DNA of 64,000 bases, taken from NCBI RefSeq assembly GCF_004917075.1, contig NZ_SSYB01000005.1:372001-436000 (forward strand), read 5' to 3'. Source of the stretch: Geomonas edaphica. Lineage in GTDB: Bacteria > Desulfobacterota > Desulfuromonadia > Geobacterales > Geobacteraceae. The first letter of the stretch is position 1, and each line of letters opens with the position of its first letter. Shown piece by piece: positions 24,287 through 32,760 of this stretch. The position numbers and the translations under genes were made by a program. Below the pieces are notes generated by a model. The model was not told the DNA's origin. It ran no database searches and was given only the letters and a program-made list of their open reading frames with translations.

Positions 24287-25714
24287 ATGAACATCCTGGT
24301 TGTAGATGATGAGGCTGTAATTCGGGAGGGGCTTTCACGGATTCTGGAGGGGAGCGGTTACCAGGTGGAAACCGCCAAGAGCGGTATCGTAGCCATCCCG
24401 TTGCTGCAAAAGCAGGAATTCGATCTCATCATCACCGATCTCAAGATGCCGGGCATGAGCGGTTTCGAGGTGCTGGACACGGTGAAGACGCTGCAGCCTG
24501 GAGTTCCGGTCATCATGATCACCGGGTTCGCCACGGTGGAGACCGCCGTCGAGGCGATGCGCCGGGGCACCGTCGATTACCTCGTAAAGCCGTTCGCTCC
24601 GGACCAGATTCTCGAAAAAGTTAAGCTCGCCCTGGAACAGCGCAAGCTCCCCCCCGAAGACCTCTTCCTCAAGAACGAATTGCAGTGCCACCAGGGCTTC
24701 GACCTCTTCGTTGGGCAGAGCCCGGAGATGCAGAAGGTTTACCGGCGCATCCTGCAGGTCGCACCCACGGCGAGCACGGTCCTCGTCTACGGTGAAAGCG
24801 GCACCGGTAAGGAGCTCGCGGCGCGCGCCATTCACAACAATAGTCCCCGCAGGGACCGTCCCTTCGTGGCCGTCGATTGCACGGCACTCGCGGAAACCCT
24901 TCTGGAGAGCGAGCTTTTCGGCCACGTACGCGGCGCCTTCACCGGCGCGGTGCAGACAAAAACCGGCCTCTTCAAGGTAGCCGACGGTGGCACCCTTTTT
25001 CTCGACGAGGTGTCCAACATCAGCCTTTCCACGCAGGCGAAGCTTTTGCGCGTACTGCAGGAGCGGAAGGTAACCCCGATCGGGGGGACTCAGCCCGTCC
25101 CCTTCGACGTACACCTGGTCGCCGCGAGCAACAAAAACCTGAAGACCATGGTCGCCGAGGGGACCTTCCGCGAGGACCTCTTCTTCCGTCTGAACATCAT
25201 CCCGCTGGACCTCCCCCCCCTGCGTGAACGCAAGGGGGACGTCCCGCTTCTCGCGCGGCACTACCTCGAAAAATTCGTGGGCGAGATGGGGAAGGACATC
25301 CGAGGCATCTCCCAGGAGGCGATGCAGTTTCTCGAGCGCTACCCGTTCCCGGGGAACGTGCGTGAGTTGGTGAACTGCATCGAGCGGGCCGTCGTACTCA
25401 CCCCGGGGGAACTGGTCCAGTTGGAAGACCTGGAACTTGGCGACACGGTTGCTTCCGGTAGGGATGATACGGAGGGGGACGACGAGTTCGGCGGGTTGGT
25501 GCCGCAAAACGTAGAAGACCTGAAGGAGATGAAGCGACAGATCCGCGACAAGTCGGTGGAGGGCGTGGAAAAGGCCTTCGTGATCAACGCGCTCAAGAAG
25601 ACCCAGGGGAACATCTCGCGGGCCGCCGAGGAGACCGGAATGCTGCGCCCGAACTTCCAGACCATGCTGAAGCGGCTCGGGATCTCGGTGAAGGATTACT
25701 TCGGCAAGACGTAA
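24287..25714 (+). CDS. NtrC-family sigma54 response regulator
   Basis: 475 residues with three domains. The receiver (about 1-120) carries VVDDEAVIREG, phospho-Asp in DLIITDLKMPGMSG and Lys in DYLVKPFAP. The AAA+ sigma54-activation domain (about 140-375) has GESGTGKELAARAIH (Walker A), the sigma54-contact loop GAFTGA, GGTLFLDEVSNIS (Walker B) and RFPGNVREL-like FPGNVRELVN. The C-terminal Fis-type helix-turn-helix ends with LKKTQGNISRAAEETGMLRPNFQTMLKRLGI. ATG 24287 starts directly at the receiver fold; an in-frame ATG at 24269 lacks a ribosome site. No kinase gene is adjacent. The flanking cytochrome units both have sigma54 promoters, so it is their probable activator. Confidence 0.93.
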   Translation: MNILVVDDEAVIREGLSRILEGSGYQVETAKSGIVAIPLLQKQEFDLIITDLKMPGMSGFEVLDTVKTLQPGVPVIMITGFATVETAVEAMRRGTVDYLVKPFAPDQILEKVKLALEQRKLPPEDLFLKNELQCHQGFDLFVGQSPEMQKVYRRILQVAPTASTVLVYGESGTGKELAARAIHNNSPRRDRPFVAVDCTALAETLLESELFGHVRGAFTGAVQTKTGLFKVADGGTLFLDEVSNISLSTQAKLLRVLQERKVTPIGGTQPVPFDVHLVAASNKNLKTMVAEGTFREDLFFRLNIIPLDLPPLRERKGDVPLLARHYLEKFVGEMGKDIRGISQEAMQFLERYPFPGNVRELVNCIERAVVLTPGELVQLEDLELGDTVASGRDDTEGDDEFGGLVPQNVEDLKEMKRQIRDKSVEGVEKAFVINALKKTQGNISRAAEETGMLRPNFQTMLKRLGISVKDYFGKT

Positions 25715-25740
25715 CCTTTGCGCTCGCCGCATGAAAAAAA

Positions 25741-25779
25741 ACGCGGGCCGCCGCTTCTTCGTGAAGCGACGGCCCGCGT
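25741..25779. terminator. Bidirectional terminator
   Basis: ACGCGGGCCG (25741-25750) pairs with CGGCCCGCGT (25770-25779), and an inner stem CGCTTC/GAAGCG is also present. The A-run to the left and the T-rich side to the right suit the convergent activator and cytochrome genes. Confidence 0.88.
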
Positions 25780-25799
25780 TGCGTTTTAAGGCCCTTCTC

Positions 25800-26795
25800 T
25801 CAGCCGCGGACGTGGCAGGAGTCACAGTTGCCGTTGACCGTGAAGGCGCCCTTGCCGTCGTGGCATGCCCCGCACGACCTGGCCTTCTTCATCTCGGACA
25901 TCGAGACCGGCTTGTTGCCGCTTCTGGTCGGGAAGGTGCGCGGATGGCAGTCCTGGCATTTGTACATCTGCAGGTGTGAGGTATGGCTGAATTTTACGTT
26001 GCCGGCCTTGGCCACCTTGAAGTTGATCTCCCGAACCGGATGGCATTTTTCGCACTTGGCCAAGGCAAAGGCCTCTTTCGCGTTGTGGCAGGCGCCACAG
26101 GATTTCCCCTTCTGCATGGCCGCCATGGAGACCGGCTTGTGATTAGGGGAGAGCGAGTAGATGGCGGAGTGGCACTTGCCGCAGCTGTAGAGTCCGGCGT
26201 GTTTGCCGTGGTCGAAGACGGTAGGGCCGGTCTGCTTGACCTTGAAGACCACCTGCTTGGGCGAGGGGTGGCAGGCCTCGCACCGGTCGATGCTGAAGGC
26301 TTTGCTGCCGTTGTGGCAAGCCCCGCACGATTTCCCCTTCTTCATCTCCGCCATGGTTGTCGGCGGGTTGTGGCCGGTGGTAAAAATGGCGTCATGGCAG
26401 GCGGTGCACTGCATGCTCTTCAGGTGATTGGCGTGGCTGAAGTGCACGGGTCCGGTCTGCTTGATCTTATAGGTGATGTTTTTCACCTTGTGGCATCCGG
26501 TGCATCGTGCGACGGCGAAGGCGCGCTTGCCGTCGTGGCACTTGCCGCACGATTTTCCCTTCTCCATGTCCGCCATGGTGGCCTTGATTTTCGGGGCGTC
26601 CGGGTTCTCGTGGCAGGTTTTGCAGGTCGTTTTCCCCCCCTGGGCGTTTTTCGCCTTCAGATGGGCCGCGTGGCTGAAGACCACCTTGCCTGCCCCGTCA
26701 GTCTCGTACACTACGTTCTTCAGCTCCAGTGCCATCGCCCCGGATGCTGCCAGTGCCAATGCGGCCAACACGGCGAATGCGGATCTGCGTCCCAT
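25800..26795 (-). CDS. Twelve-haem nanowire-type c cytochrome
   Basis: 331 residues: signal peptide (about 1-22, MGRRSAFAVLAALALAASG), then four tandem c7-like units of about 75 residues with three CxxCH each, twelve haems in all. Each unit follows one plan: FSHAxHL, CxxCH, MxxMxKGKSCGxCH, then AFxxxxCxxCH. This is the three-haem repeat seen in Geobacter multi-domain c7 polymers. It should be a soluble or loosely attached periplasmic wire that moves electrons between the inner membrane complex and the outer membrane. ATG 26795 has GGAGG eight bases upstream; the longer frame beyond is leader. It has its own sigma54 promoter and a copy of the shared palindrome. Confidence 0.9.
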   Translation of the reverse strand: MGRRSAFAVLAALALAASGAMALELKNVVYETDGAGKVVFSHAAHLKAKNAQGGKTTCKTCHENPDAPKIKATMADMEKGKSCGKCHDGKRAFAVARCTGCHKVKNITYKIKQTGPVHFSHANHLKSMQCTACHDAIFTTGHNPPTTMAEMKKGKSCGACHNGSKAFSIDRCEACHPSPKQVVFKVKQTGPTVFDHGKHAGLYSCGKCHSAIYSLSPNHKPVSMAAMQKGKSCGACHNAKEAFALAKCEKCHPVREINFKVAKAGNVKFSHTSHLQMYKCQDCHPRTFPTRSGNKPVSMSEMKKARSCGACHDGKGAFTVNGNCDSCHVRG

Positions 26796-26870
26796 GGTCT
26801 GTCCCTCCCGGTTTGTGGATTGATGTACCGTACTGCCGTTTCTCGAGCAGATTGTTTTCAGAGGATCTTT

Positions 26871-26886
26871 TGCATTACGCGTGCCG
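26871..26886 (-). promoter_or_regulatory. Sigma54 promoter of the 12-haem cytochrome gene
   Basis: Minus strand CGGCACGCGTAATGCA: GG and GC at the exact -24/-12 spacing, with a near-consensus GGCACG and TGCA. The gene starts about 75 bases downstream. Confidence 0.78.
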
Positions 26887-26982
26887 GAATAGCCGTTCAT
26901 GCGCTGGGATATGGTAACTCTTTGGAAAATGAAGGTTTTTGCCGGTGTCCGCACGGGTGGACGGCGCACCGCGGAGGGGACG

Positions 26983-27003
26983 CTGTATAACGACGCTATA
27001 CAC
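26983..27003. promoter_or_regulatory. Activator-site palindrome 3 (TGTAT-N9-ATACA)
   Basis: CTGTAT, nine bases, ATACAC, about 97 bases upstream of the -24 element. It is the same design as the two sites beside the activator gene. Confidence 0.68.
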
Positions 27004-27065
27004 GCTGATGACATTCAGCTGCGGTCCGGGTAGCGGGTGGGGGAGGCGGGCCTGGCCCGCCGGTG

Positions 27066-28712
27066 TCAGTGGGGGCCGACCGTGGCAAGGATGATGTGCA
27101 CCAGGATGATCTTCCCTATCGTGGCGAATGGAAAGACGCAGGCGTACCCCTGGTCGGAGAGGTCGTTGCCGGTCTGTTCCTTGATGTATCCGAGGCCCGG
27201 CGTGGAGGTGTGCATCCCCGCGACGATGCCGACGGCGAGCGTCATCGGAAGCTTCATGACCTTGTGCGCAATGAAGAGGCCAAGGAAGGCGGTGACCGCG
27301 GTGAGGCAGACCCCTGCGATGACGATGGCGCCGCCCCCACCCTCGGTCAGCGTGGTGAGCAGACTGTAGCCGGAGCGGGTGCCGATCCCGGCGAGAAAAA
27401 GTACTAGGCCAACCTGCTTCAGCGTCATGCTCGCGCTGTAGGGAAGGCTCCAGACCATCTTCCCGGTCCTGCCGAAGGTGCCGAGGAGGATGCCGACGAT
27501 GAGGGGGCCGCCGGCGAAACCTAGTTGCATGCTCCCGCCCCCCGGGAAGGGGAAGGGGATGAGACCGAGGATGAGACCGATGACGAGGCCCAGGCTGAAG
27601 GTCATCACGTCCACCTCGCTTACCTTGCGATACGAGTTGCCGAAGAAGGCGGTCACCGCATCCATGTCGCTTTTGTGCGCAAGTACCCGGATCACGTCTC
27701 CCAATTCCAGCACCATCTCCCCGTCGGGAAGGATCTCGCTGTCGCCGCGGCGCACGAGCGTGATCACCTCACCGAAACGCTGGTCGTGGTGCAGCTCGCC
27801 TATGGTGCGCCCGATCGCCTGCGGGCTCGATACGAAGATGCGACGGTACTCGTACTCGGTGCGGTCCAGCCCGAGGCGCTCCTTGCTCCTACGTTCCCCG
27901 AGCACCGCCGCGAGCTTTTCGATCTCCTGCGGCAGGCCGGCCACCATGACCAGGTCTCCCGGCTGCAGCACGGTGGCGGGACCGGCGTAGAAGAACTCGC
28001 CGGAGCGCTTGACCCGGCTGAAGATCACCTCGCAGTTGTTCGACTCGTTCAGCCTCTGAACGGTCGTGTCCGGCGGCTTCACCGTCTGCACCTTGATGGT
28101 GCAGTGCACCAGCGACTTGCGGTCCTCGGGCTTGTGCAGGACCTGGTACTCGGCCTGGTAGTCCACCTTCCAGAGCTTCTGGCAGACGTTTATCGTCAGC
28201 ATGAGGCCGATGACGCCGATGGGGTAGGCGACCGAGAAACCAACTACGGGCTCGGCCAAAAGCTGCTCGAGGAGGTTCTCCGGCGCGGTCTGACGGATCG
28301 ATTCGAGCGCGCCACCGAGCGCCGGGGAAGCTGTGAGGCTGCCGCAGAAAATCCCGGCGGCGATCCCCGGCTTCAGCTCCAGGTAGCGCTGCAGTGCTAT
28401 GCATACCGCCGCCGACACGCAGAGCACGCCGCCGGCGACGGCGTTGTTCATGACGCCGTTTCTGCGGAAGGTCGAGACGAAGGAAGGACCGGCCGAGAGC
28501 CCGACGGTGTAGACGAAGAGCGCCTGCCCCATGATGTACACGATGGCGGGAGCCTTCATGTCGGGGTGGAGCATACCAAAGCCAAGCCCCACGAAGAGGA
28601 CGGCGCCGACACCCAAGGTGATGCCGTAGCACTTGATGCGCCCGAGCGGGTACCCAAGCGCAGCCACCATGAGCAGAAGCATCAACGGGTTCTCGAGGAG
28701 AATCTTGATCAT
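27066..28712 (-). CDS. AspT/YidE-family membrane transporter
   Basis: 548 residues. Two membrane halves of about five helices each flank a cytoplasmic pair of TrkA-C-like ligand domains (about 195-370; VMVAGLPQEIEKLAAVLG, LELGDVIRVLAHKSDMDAV). Family blocks include LFVYTVGLSAGPSF, GIFCGSLTASPALGGAL, GLIPFPFPGGGSMQLGFAGGP and the matching C-terminal GIVAGMHTSTPGLGYI. Well-studied relatives exchange aspartate for alanine; the substrate here is unknown. It follows the MCP gene by about 50 bases on the same strand. Confidence 0.88.
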   Translation of the reverse strand: MIKILLENPLMLLLMVAALGYPLGRIKCYGITLGVGAVLFVGLGFGMLHPDMKAPAIVYIMGQALFVYTVGLSAGPSFVSTFRRNGVMNNAVAGGVLCVSAAVCIALQRYLELKPGIAAGIFCGSLTASPALGGALESIRQTAPENLLEQLLAEPVVGFSVAYPIGVIGLMLTINVCQKLWKVDYQAEYQVLHKPEDRKSLVHCTIKVQTVKPPDTTVQRLNESNNCEVIFSRVKRSGEFFYAGPATVLQPGDLVMVAGLPQEIEKLAAVLGERRSKERLGLDRTEYEYRRIFVSSPQAIGRTIGELHHDQRFGEVITLVRRGDSEILPDGEMVLELGDVIRVLAHKSDMDAVTAFFGNSYRKVSEVDVMTFSLGLVIGLILGLIPFPFPGGGSMQLGFAGGPLIVGILLGTFGRTGKMVWSLPYSASMTLKQVGLVLFLAGIGTRSGYSLLTTLTEGGGGAIVIAGVCLTAVTAFLGLFIAHKVMKLPMTLAVGIVAGMHTSTPGLGYIKEQTGNDLSDQGYACVFPFATIGKIILVHIILATVGPH

Positions 28713-28764
28713 GATCGCACCTCATCTCGCTGCCATGGCCGGGCGTCGTGCGCCCAGCGATCTG

Positions 28765-31245
28765 CTAGCTCAGCTTGAACTGCCCGACCAGTTTCTGCTG
28801 TTCCTCGGCGAGCCGTGACAGAAGCGCCGCGGACGCCGCCGACTCTTGGGCGTTCTTCGCGGTGTCCTGCACCACCTCGTTTATGTTCTGGATGTTGTTG
28901 CTTATCTCCACCGTGGTCGCGGTCTGCTCTTCAGCTGCGGTGGCGATCTGGTTCACCTGGACGGTGACGGAGCCGATCTGCTGGAGGATCTCCTCCAGTG
29001 CGGCACCCGATTTTGCCGCCTCGACGGTGCCCGCCTCGACCCGGGTGACGCCGGATTGCATAGCGCCGATCGCACCTCTCGTCTGCTGCTGCACGGCCTT
29101 GATCATCTCACCGATCTCGCGTGTCGCACTTGAAGTCCGCTGCGCCAGGGCGCGCACTTCGTCCGCGACGACGGCGAAGCCGCGTCCCTGCTCTCCGGCG
29201 CGTGCCGCCTCGATGGCGGCGTTCAACGCCAGGAGGTTTGTCTGGTCGGCGATGTCGTTGATGGTGTTGACGATGGCGCCGATCTGCTCCGATTTCTTGC
29301 CGAGGTCGCCCACCGTCACCGCTGAGGCACGGACCTGTTCGGCGATTTGGTTCATCCCCTGGACCGTTTCCTTCACCACGTCGGCGCCCGCCTCCGCGGC
29401 GTTGTTGGCCTGCTTCGATCCCTCGGCGGCCTGCGTGCAGCTAAGGGCGATCTCGTTGGAGGTCGCCGCCATCTCCTCGCTGGCTGTGGCCACCGTGGCT
29501 GCCTGTCCTGCGACCTGGGCCGCGCCGGCGGCCATCTGCTCGGCGGCGCAGGAGAGCTCCGTTGAGGCCGAGGCGACCTGGGCCGTGTTCTGCGAAACCC
29601 GCGAGAGCACCTCGTGCAGGTTCACGACGATGTTGTTGATGCTGTCGCAGATGTCGCCGATCTCGTCGCGCGAGCCGGCCTGGATGCGCCTGGTCAGGTT
29701 GCCGGCGGCGATCTCCGCGGTCACGAGCTTCGCGTGGGCGAGCGGCCTCGTGATGGAGGCGATGATGCGCAGGCTGATCACGAAGGAGATGAGGATCACG
29801 GCCGCCGAGACCGCAATCATGACGTAGGAGAGCAGGGTGGCGTTGTCAACCGCGCGGCGCACGCCGGTCAGGATCTGCTGCTGGTTCTCGCCGATGCTCT
29901 TTACCTGCTCCTCGCTTCTTTGCGCCTGTTCGCGCGAGATTCCCTGCGCCGATTCCAGCGCCTTCTGCATGGCGAGGTTGCTGCGCATCACCCCGAGCTT
30001 GGTCGACTCTATCTTCCGGATCGAGGCGCCTGCTTTGCGGATGATGCCGGAGACGTCGGTGATGTTCCGCGCGAGGTCCTTCTGCCCGGAGTCGAGCAGG
30101 AGTTTTCTAGCCGCGGCAATGTTCGCCTCGATCCGCTTCTGTGATTGGGCGAGCTGTCCCGACAGCTTGCCTACCTCGGCCTCTGTGCCGCTCAGCATGA
30201 TCTGGCGCACCCCGGCGTTCAGCTCCTTCACGTCCACGCTGATGTTGCTGCCGGCCTCCATGACGCCGTTGGCGGCGTTCTGAAAGCCTAGCGACGACAC
30301 CACCTTGTTGCGGTCCTTAACGATCTGCAGTTCGAGGGTGTCGATGGTGTTGAAGATCTTCTTGCTGTTTTCCTCGAGCGGCTTCATGATCTCACGCGCC
30401 TTGGTCGCGTATTGCTCCGCGTCAGCCTTCTCCGGGTTGTTCAGCATCTCCTGCCTGAGGGCCAGAAGACCCCCTTCCTCGGCGCCGATCCGGTTCAGGA
30501 TCTCGGTTGCCACCCCCTTCACCTCCTTGATGGCCGGGTTGTCCCCTGGATCCACCTCGATGTTGCGGGTGAGCTCGACGGTGTTCTTCAGCCTCTCCTT
30601 TAGGGGGGCGATCTTGAACTTGCTCTTCACCAGTTCGAGGTCCGCCATGAAGATGTTGATATCCTTCAGCCGGCTTTGCAGGGTGAGGAGTTTCTTGATG
30701 GAGCTGTTCACCTGGAGGTTTGCTGCCTGGGAGGAGTTGATGTTGGAGAGGGCGCTGTTTCCCATCTGGCTGATCTGCCGGCGCATGGCGCTGACACTCC
30801 CCTCGGCTTTCATGAGTTCCGCGTTGACCGAAGCGATCTCACTCTTGAAAAGGGACATGTCGCTGAGCCTTTGTGAGGCGACCTGCACCACGGTCTTTTC
30901 GATGTCGCGCAGCACCGCTGTGTCGACGCCGCTGGAGGAGGCGCCCCCCTTGACGATATCGTCGTTCAGGGTCTCCATCCTCTTGATGCGCGTCGTTATC
31001 GACTCGGAGAGGCGTGTTACCTCGGCAGGTTCGGTCGTCATCTCGAGACGCATGAAATCGGCGGAGACCTTTTCCACCGTCTGCTGCAGCTCCAGCATCT
31101 TAAGGTGCAACGGCGTCGACTTTCCCGTCAGGATCTCGATGCTCGACTTCACCTTCGCTATGGAGAAAAGACCGATCCCGGCCAGTACCGAGATCCCCAC
31201 GATTGTCAGCGCGATGTTGCCCCAGAGCTTGCTTTTGACGGTCAT
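28765..31245 (-). CDS. Methyl-accepting chemotaxis protein
   Basis: 826 residues. TM1 (about 9-30) is followed by an unusually long periplasmic sensor of about 430 residues, helical throughout and interrupted by coils, then TM2 (about 475-500, [20 protein letters not shown]). HAMP follows, then a complete signalling tip, [24 protein letters not shown]. There is no terminal methyltransferase-docking pentapeptide (it ends VGQFKLS). ATG 31245 is preferred over GTG 31251 because of its spacing from a G-rich ribosome site. A periplasmic binding-protein gene precedes it by about 90 bases and a transporter gene follows, which hints that the binding protein presents ligand to this receptor. Confidence 0.9.
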   Translation of the reverse strand: MTVKSKLWGNIALTIVGISVLAGIGLFSIAKVKSSIEILTGKSTPLHLKMLELQQTVEKVSADFMRLEMTTEPAEVTRLSESITTRIKRMETLNDDIVKGGASSSGVDTAVLRDIEKTVVQVASQRLSDMSLFKSEIASVNAELMKAEGSVSAMRRQISQMGNSALSNINSSQAANLQVNSSIKKLLTLQSRLKDINIFMADLELVKSKFKIAPLKERLKNTVELTRNIEVDPGDNPAIKEVKGVATEILNRIGAEEGGLLALRQEMLNNPEKADAEQYATKAREIMKPLEENSKKIFNTIDTLELQIVKDRNKVVSSLGFQNAANGVMEAGSNISVDVKELNAGVRQIMLSGTEAEVGKLSGQLAQSQKRIEANIAAARKLLLDSGQKDLARNITDVSGIIRKAGASIRKIESTKLGVMRSNLAMQKALESAQGISREQAQRSEEQVKSIGENQQQILTGVRRAVDNATLLSYVMIAVSAAVILISFVISLRIIASITRPLAHAKLVTAEIAAGNLTRRIQAGSRDEIGDICDSINNIVVNLHEVLSRVSQNTAQVASASTELSCAAEQMAAGAAQVAGQAATVATASEEMAATSNEIALSCTQAAEGSKQANNAAEAGADVVKETVQGMNQIAEQVRASAVTVGDLGKKSEQIGAIVNTINDIADQTNLLALNAAIEAARAGEQGRGFAVVADEVRALAQRTSSATREIGEMIKAVQQQTRGAIGAMQSGVTRVEAGTVEAAKSGAALEEILQQIGSVTVQVNQIATAAEEQTATTVEISNNIQNINEVVQDTAKNAQESAASAALLSRLAEEQQKLVGQFKLS

Positions 31246-31337
31246 TGCCACGCCCCCGGAAATAAGATGCCGTGCCGAGGGAACCGGGCCGCAGGCAGTC
31301 GCGGCGCCGGTCCCCGACCTGTCGTCATACTCCTGCG

Positions 31338-32471
31338 CTACTTCATGGATACCAACTGGTTACCCTTCACGATCTGCAGGTAGACGTTGTCCTGCCCCTG
31401 GTGGTCCTGCGGCGTGAAGGTGAGCTTGATGCCACCCATGTCGGCGTCCTTCATCGCCTCGTAGGCCTGGATGAAGCCGGCCTGCGTAGGGGGATTGCCC
31501 GCCTTCTCCAGCGCCATGACGATGGACTTGGCCGCCATGCATCCTTCCATGCTGACCGAGTTGAAGCCGACCTCTTCGGGGCTCTTCTCGATCGCCTCCT
31601 TGCACTCTTTGGTGATGGGGAGGCTTAAGTCGTCCAGCTCGGGCACCACCTGGCTCATGATGACACCCTCGGCCGCCTCGGGGCCCACCGCTTTGACGAG
31701 GTTCATGCCGCCTGCGAAGGAGCCGGAGGCGAGGCGTGCGGTCACCCCTTCCTTGCGCGCGAGTTTTATGAACTCGGCACCCGGCTTGTACACCGCGCCG
31801 ACGATGATGGCGTCCGGCTTACCCTCCATGATGCTGGCAAGCCCTGCCGTCACCGCCACCGTGTTCCGCTCGAAGGAGCCCTTGGAAACGACGGAGAGCC
31901 CGTGACGTTTCACCGCCTTCTCCGTGGAGGCGAGGATGTCGGTGCCGAGCCCGTCGTTCTGGTAGAAGACCGCGAAGCGCTTCGCCCCTTGCTTCACCAA
32001 CTGGTCCACGATCCTGTCCACCTCCTGCTGGTAGCTGGCCCGAACGTGGAAGACCTCCCGGACCACCGGGGTGCGCAGTTCCGTGGCGCCGGTCCTCGGG
32101 TTTATGTACGGGAGCTTGTATTCCTTGACCACCGGCAGGCTTGCGACGCAGTTCGAGGTGCCAACCGAGCCGACCACCGCGAACACCTTCTGTTCGTCGG
32201 CCAGCTTCAGCAGGCAGTCTATGGTCTTATCCGTCGTCATCTGGTCGTCCATGGCGACGAGTTCCAGCTTCCTGCCGTTAACACCACCTTTCGCGTTGAT
32301 CGCCTTGAAGTAGGCGTCGACGCCCACCTTCATCCCTCTTCCTGAGCCTTTGTTGGCCCCGCTTTGGTCGTTCACCATGCCGATCTTGATGACGTCGCCT
32401 GCCGCCCCGGCAGCTTGGGCCGTCGGAGCGATCATCATCAGCACCACGGTGAGGAAAATCATCTTTCTCAT
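31338..32471 (-). CDS. Periplasmic ligand-binding protein, branched-chain amino acid type
   Basis: 377 residues. A signal peptide ([20 protein letters not shown]) is followed by a type I periplasmic-binding fold typical of LivJ-like proteins: [73 protein letters not shown] and [20 protein letters not shown]. Such proteins bind amino acids, amides or aromatic acids. No ABC permease or ATPase genes are nearby; instead an MCP and an AspT-like carrier follow on the same strand. It may serve chemosensing rather than ABC uptake. The start ATG has AAGGAGG upstream. Confidence 0.88.
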   Translation of the reverse strand: MRKMIFLTVVLMMIAPTAQAAGAAGDVIKIGMVNDQSGANKGSGRGMKVGVDAYFKAINAKGGVNGRKLELVAMDDQMTTDKTIDCLLKLADEQKVFAVVGSVGTSNCVASLPVVKEYKLPYINPRTGATELRTPVVREVFHVRASYQQEVDRIVDQLVKQGAKRFAVFYQNDGLGTDILASTEKAVKRHGLSVVSKGSFERNTVAVTAGLASIMEGKPDAIIVGAVYKPGAEFIKLARKEGVTARLASGSFAGGMNLVKAVGPEAAEGVIMSQVVPELDDLSLPITKECKEAIEKSPEEVGFNSVSMEGCMAAKSIVMALEKAGNPPTQAGFIQAYEAMKDADMGGIKLTFTPQDHQGQDNVYLQIVKGNQLVSMK

Positions 32472-32693
32472 GACAACCTCCTTTTCTCTGGGTAGGCTCG
32501 CGCAGGGGCCACTGGGGGACAGCCTGCGTCCTGGTTAGAAGCACAATGATCCCGGGCTGTTGCGAACAGGCTCCATCCAGAGGATGGTAGATTTTAAAAA
32601 CCCGACAATAATAAACCACTAATGATTGGTTGGCAAAGGCTTCTTCTTAGAATGTTTTCATGGCGGTTCGGTGCATCGGGAAGGGGGGGCAGG

Positions 32694-32723
32694 AAAAAGA
32701 AAAGCCTGCTCGCAGGCAGGCTT
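32694..32723 (-). terminator. Terminator after the response-regulator gene
   Basis: AAGCCTGC (32702-32709) pairs with GCAGGCTT (32716-32723). On the minus strand it is followed by TTTCTTTTTCC. Confidence 0.75.
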
Positions 32724-32760
32724 CGTTGTGGCAGCAGGTTGTATGCGGTGGCGGGGAGCG

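Noticed and set aside
27047-27063. GGCGGGC/GCCCGCC hairpin as a terminator
   Set aside because: The stem is good but no T-run follows on either strand, so intrinsic termination is not supported.
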